Below, in pieces: positions 5,534 through 5,988 of a DNA stretch of 5,988 nucleotides. Origin of the DNA: Ignavibacteria bacterium UBA6906. GTDB taxonomy: Bacteria; Bacteroidota; Ignavibacteria; UBA10030; UBA6906. Position 1 is the stretch's first letter; each line of letters opens with the position of its first letter. The DNA lies in the NCBI GenBank assembly GCA_002451155.1, contig DKBG01000037.1:1-5988 (forward strand), given 5' to 3'. The position numbers and the translations under genes are program-made. The notes under the pieces were generated by a model. The model saw nothing but the letters and a program-made list of their open reading frames with translations. It was not told the origin of the DNA and searched no databases.

Positions 5534-5988
5534 ATGAGACCTCGCCTCAGTTTCTCTCCCGCGCTTTTCTGCGCCAGTGTTTTAGCCACATTCATTGCTG
5601 CCACGGCCCAGCCAATTCAGATGGCATTGCTGAAGGGTATGGACCCGCGGGCCCTCGGCCCGGCGATCATGAGCGGCAGGGTGACCTCGGTGGCCGTGGA
5701 GCGGAGCAATCCCCGTGTCATTTACCTCGGGTCCGCCTCCGGCGGGCTCTGGAAATCAGGAAACGGCGGACTCACCTGGACCCCGATCTTCGACACCCTC
5801 GCAGTCGCATCAATCGGAGCCATCGCCATCGACCCGCGGAACCCGGACGTCCTCTGGGTCGGAACCGGTGAGGGAAATCCGCGCAACAGTCAGACATTCG
5901 GGGACGGCGTTTACAGAAGCCCGGATGGCGGCAGGTCCTGGATACACATGGGGCTGGATCGAACACGGGCGATTCACAGGATCATCGT
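5534..5988 (+). CDS. Secreted Asp-box/VPS10-like beta-propeller protein (5' part only)
   Basis: This is the N-terminal 151 codons of a protein that runs off the right edge. Residues 1-25 form a signal peptide: Arg at 2 and 4, a hydrophobic stretch, then ATA before Q26, so export is expected. The mature part reads LGPAIMSGRVTSVAVE (41-56), GSASGGLWKS (66-75) and VGTGEGNPRNS (109-119). This is the typical opening of the large exported 'glycosyl hydrolase/BNR' or sortilin-like proteins of soil and sediment bacteria, often about 1000 residues long. Two Asp-box motifs (S-x-D/N-x-G-x-T/S-W) are visible: SGNGGLTW at 75-82 and SPDGGRSW at 129-136, each marking one propeller blade. The fold is well supported. 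Enzymatic activity is not: database names calling these glycosyl hydrolases rest on fold similarity. The gene is divergent from the hydrolase-like gene and has its own promoter candidate. Confidence 0.9.
   Translation, partial: MRPRLSFSPALFCASVLATFIAATAQPIQMALLKGMDPRALGPAIMSGRVTSVAVERSNPRVIYLGSASGGLWKSGNGGLTWTPIFDTLAVASIGAIAIDPRNPDVLWVGTGEGNPRNSQTFGDGVYRSPDGGRSWIHMGLDRTRAIHRII

Noticed and set aside
5263..5871. A 202-codon plus-strand open frame across the intergenic region and into the propeller gene
   Set aside because: Over its second half it is out of phase with the propeller gene, which has a signal peptide and two Asp-box motifs. Its product is Arg/Pro/His-rich without recognisable features.

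Overview
This is a bacterial window of mid-to-high-50s percent GC (by eye). It comes from a Gram-negative-type cell envelope, because it carries an RND efflux permease and its lipoprotein periplasmic adaptor. The style of the RND permease, together with a large-family Asp-box/VPS10-like beta-propeller protein, suggests a lineage such as Acidobacteriota, Gemmatimonadota or a Bacteroidota relative. That placement is inferred from family distribution and no marker gene is present.

Layout from left to right. Positions 1-2690 (minus) hold an HAE1/AcrB-type RND permease missing its last roughly 150 residues, which lie beyond the left edge. Positions 2694-3887 (minus) hold the matching membrane-fusion adaptor, a lipoprotein with a GTG start and a good ribosome binding site. 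It is separated from the permease by only 3 bases, so the two form an adaptor-permease operon. Positions 3888-4166 are non-coding leader between genes. Positions 4167-5192 (minus) hold a divergent relative of the inosine/uridine nucleoside hydrolases with an altered metal-binding motif. Positions 5193-5533 are a divergent control region with a plausible promoter on each strand, a palindrome inside one of them and several hairpins. Position 5534 to the right edge (plus) holds the start of a secreted beta-propeller protein with Asp-box repeats.

The pump genes work together: the adaptor would bridge the inner-membrane permease to an outer-membrane TolC-type channel. That channel is not in the window and may lie past the left edge. 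No transcriptional regulator of the pump is visible. The hydrolase-like gene shares the pump's strand and no terminator is visible between them, so read-through is possible, but nothing in the sequence ties their functions. I found no RNA genes, mobile elements or CRISPR arrays, and no convincing new multi-gene system. The most unusual items are the atypical nucleoside-hydrolase-like protein and the operator-like structure of the divergent control region.
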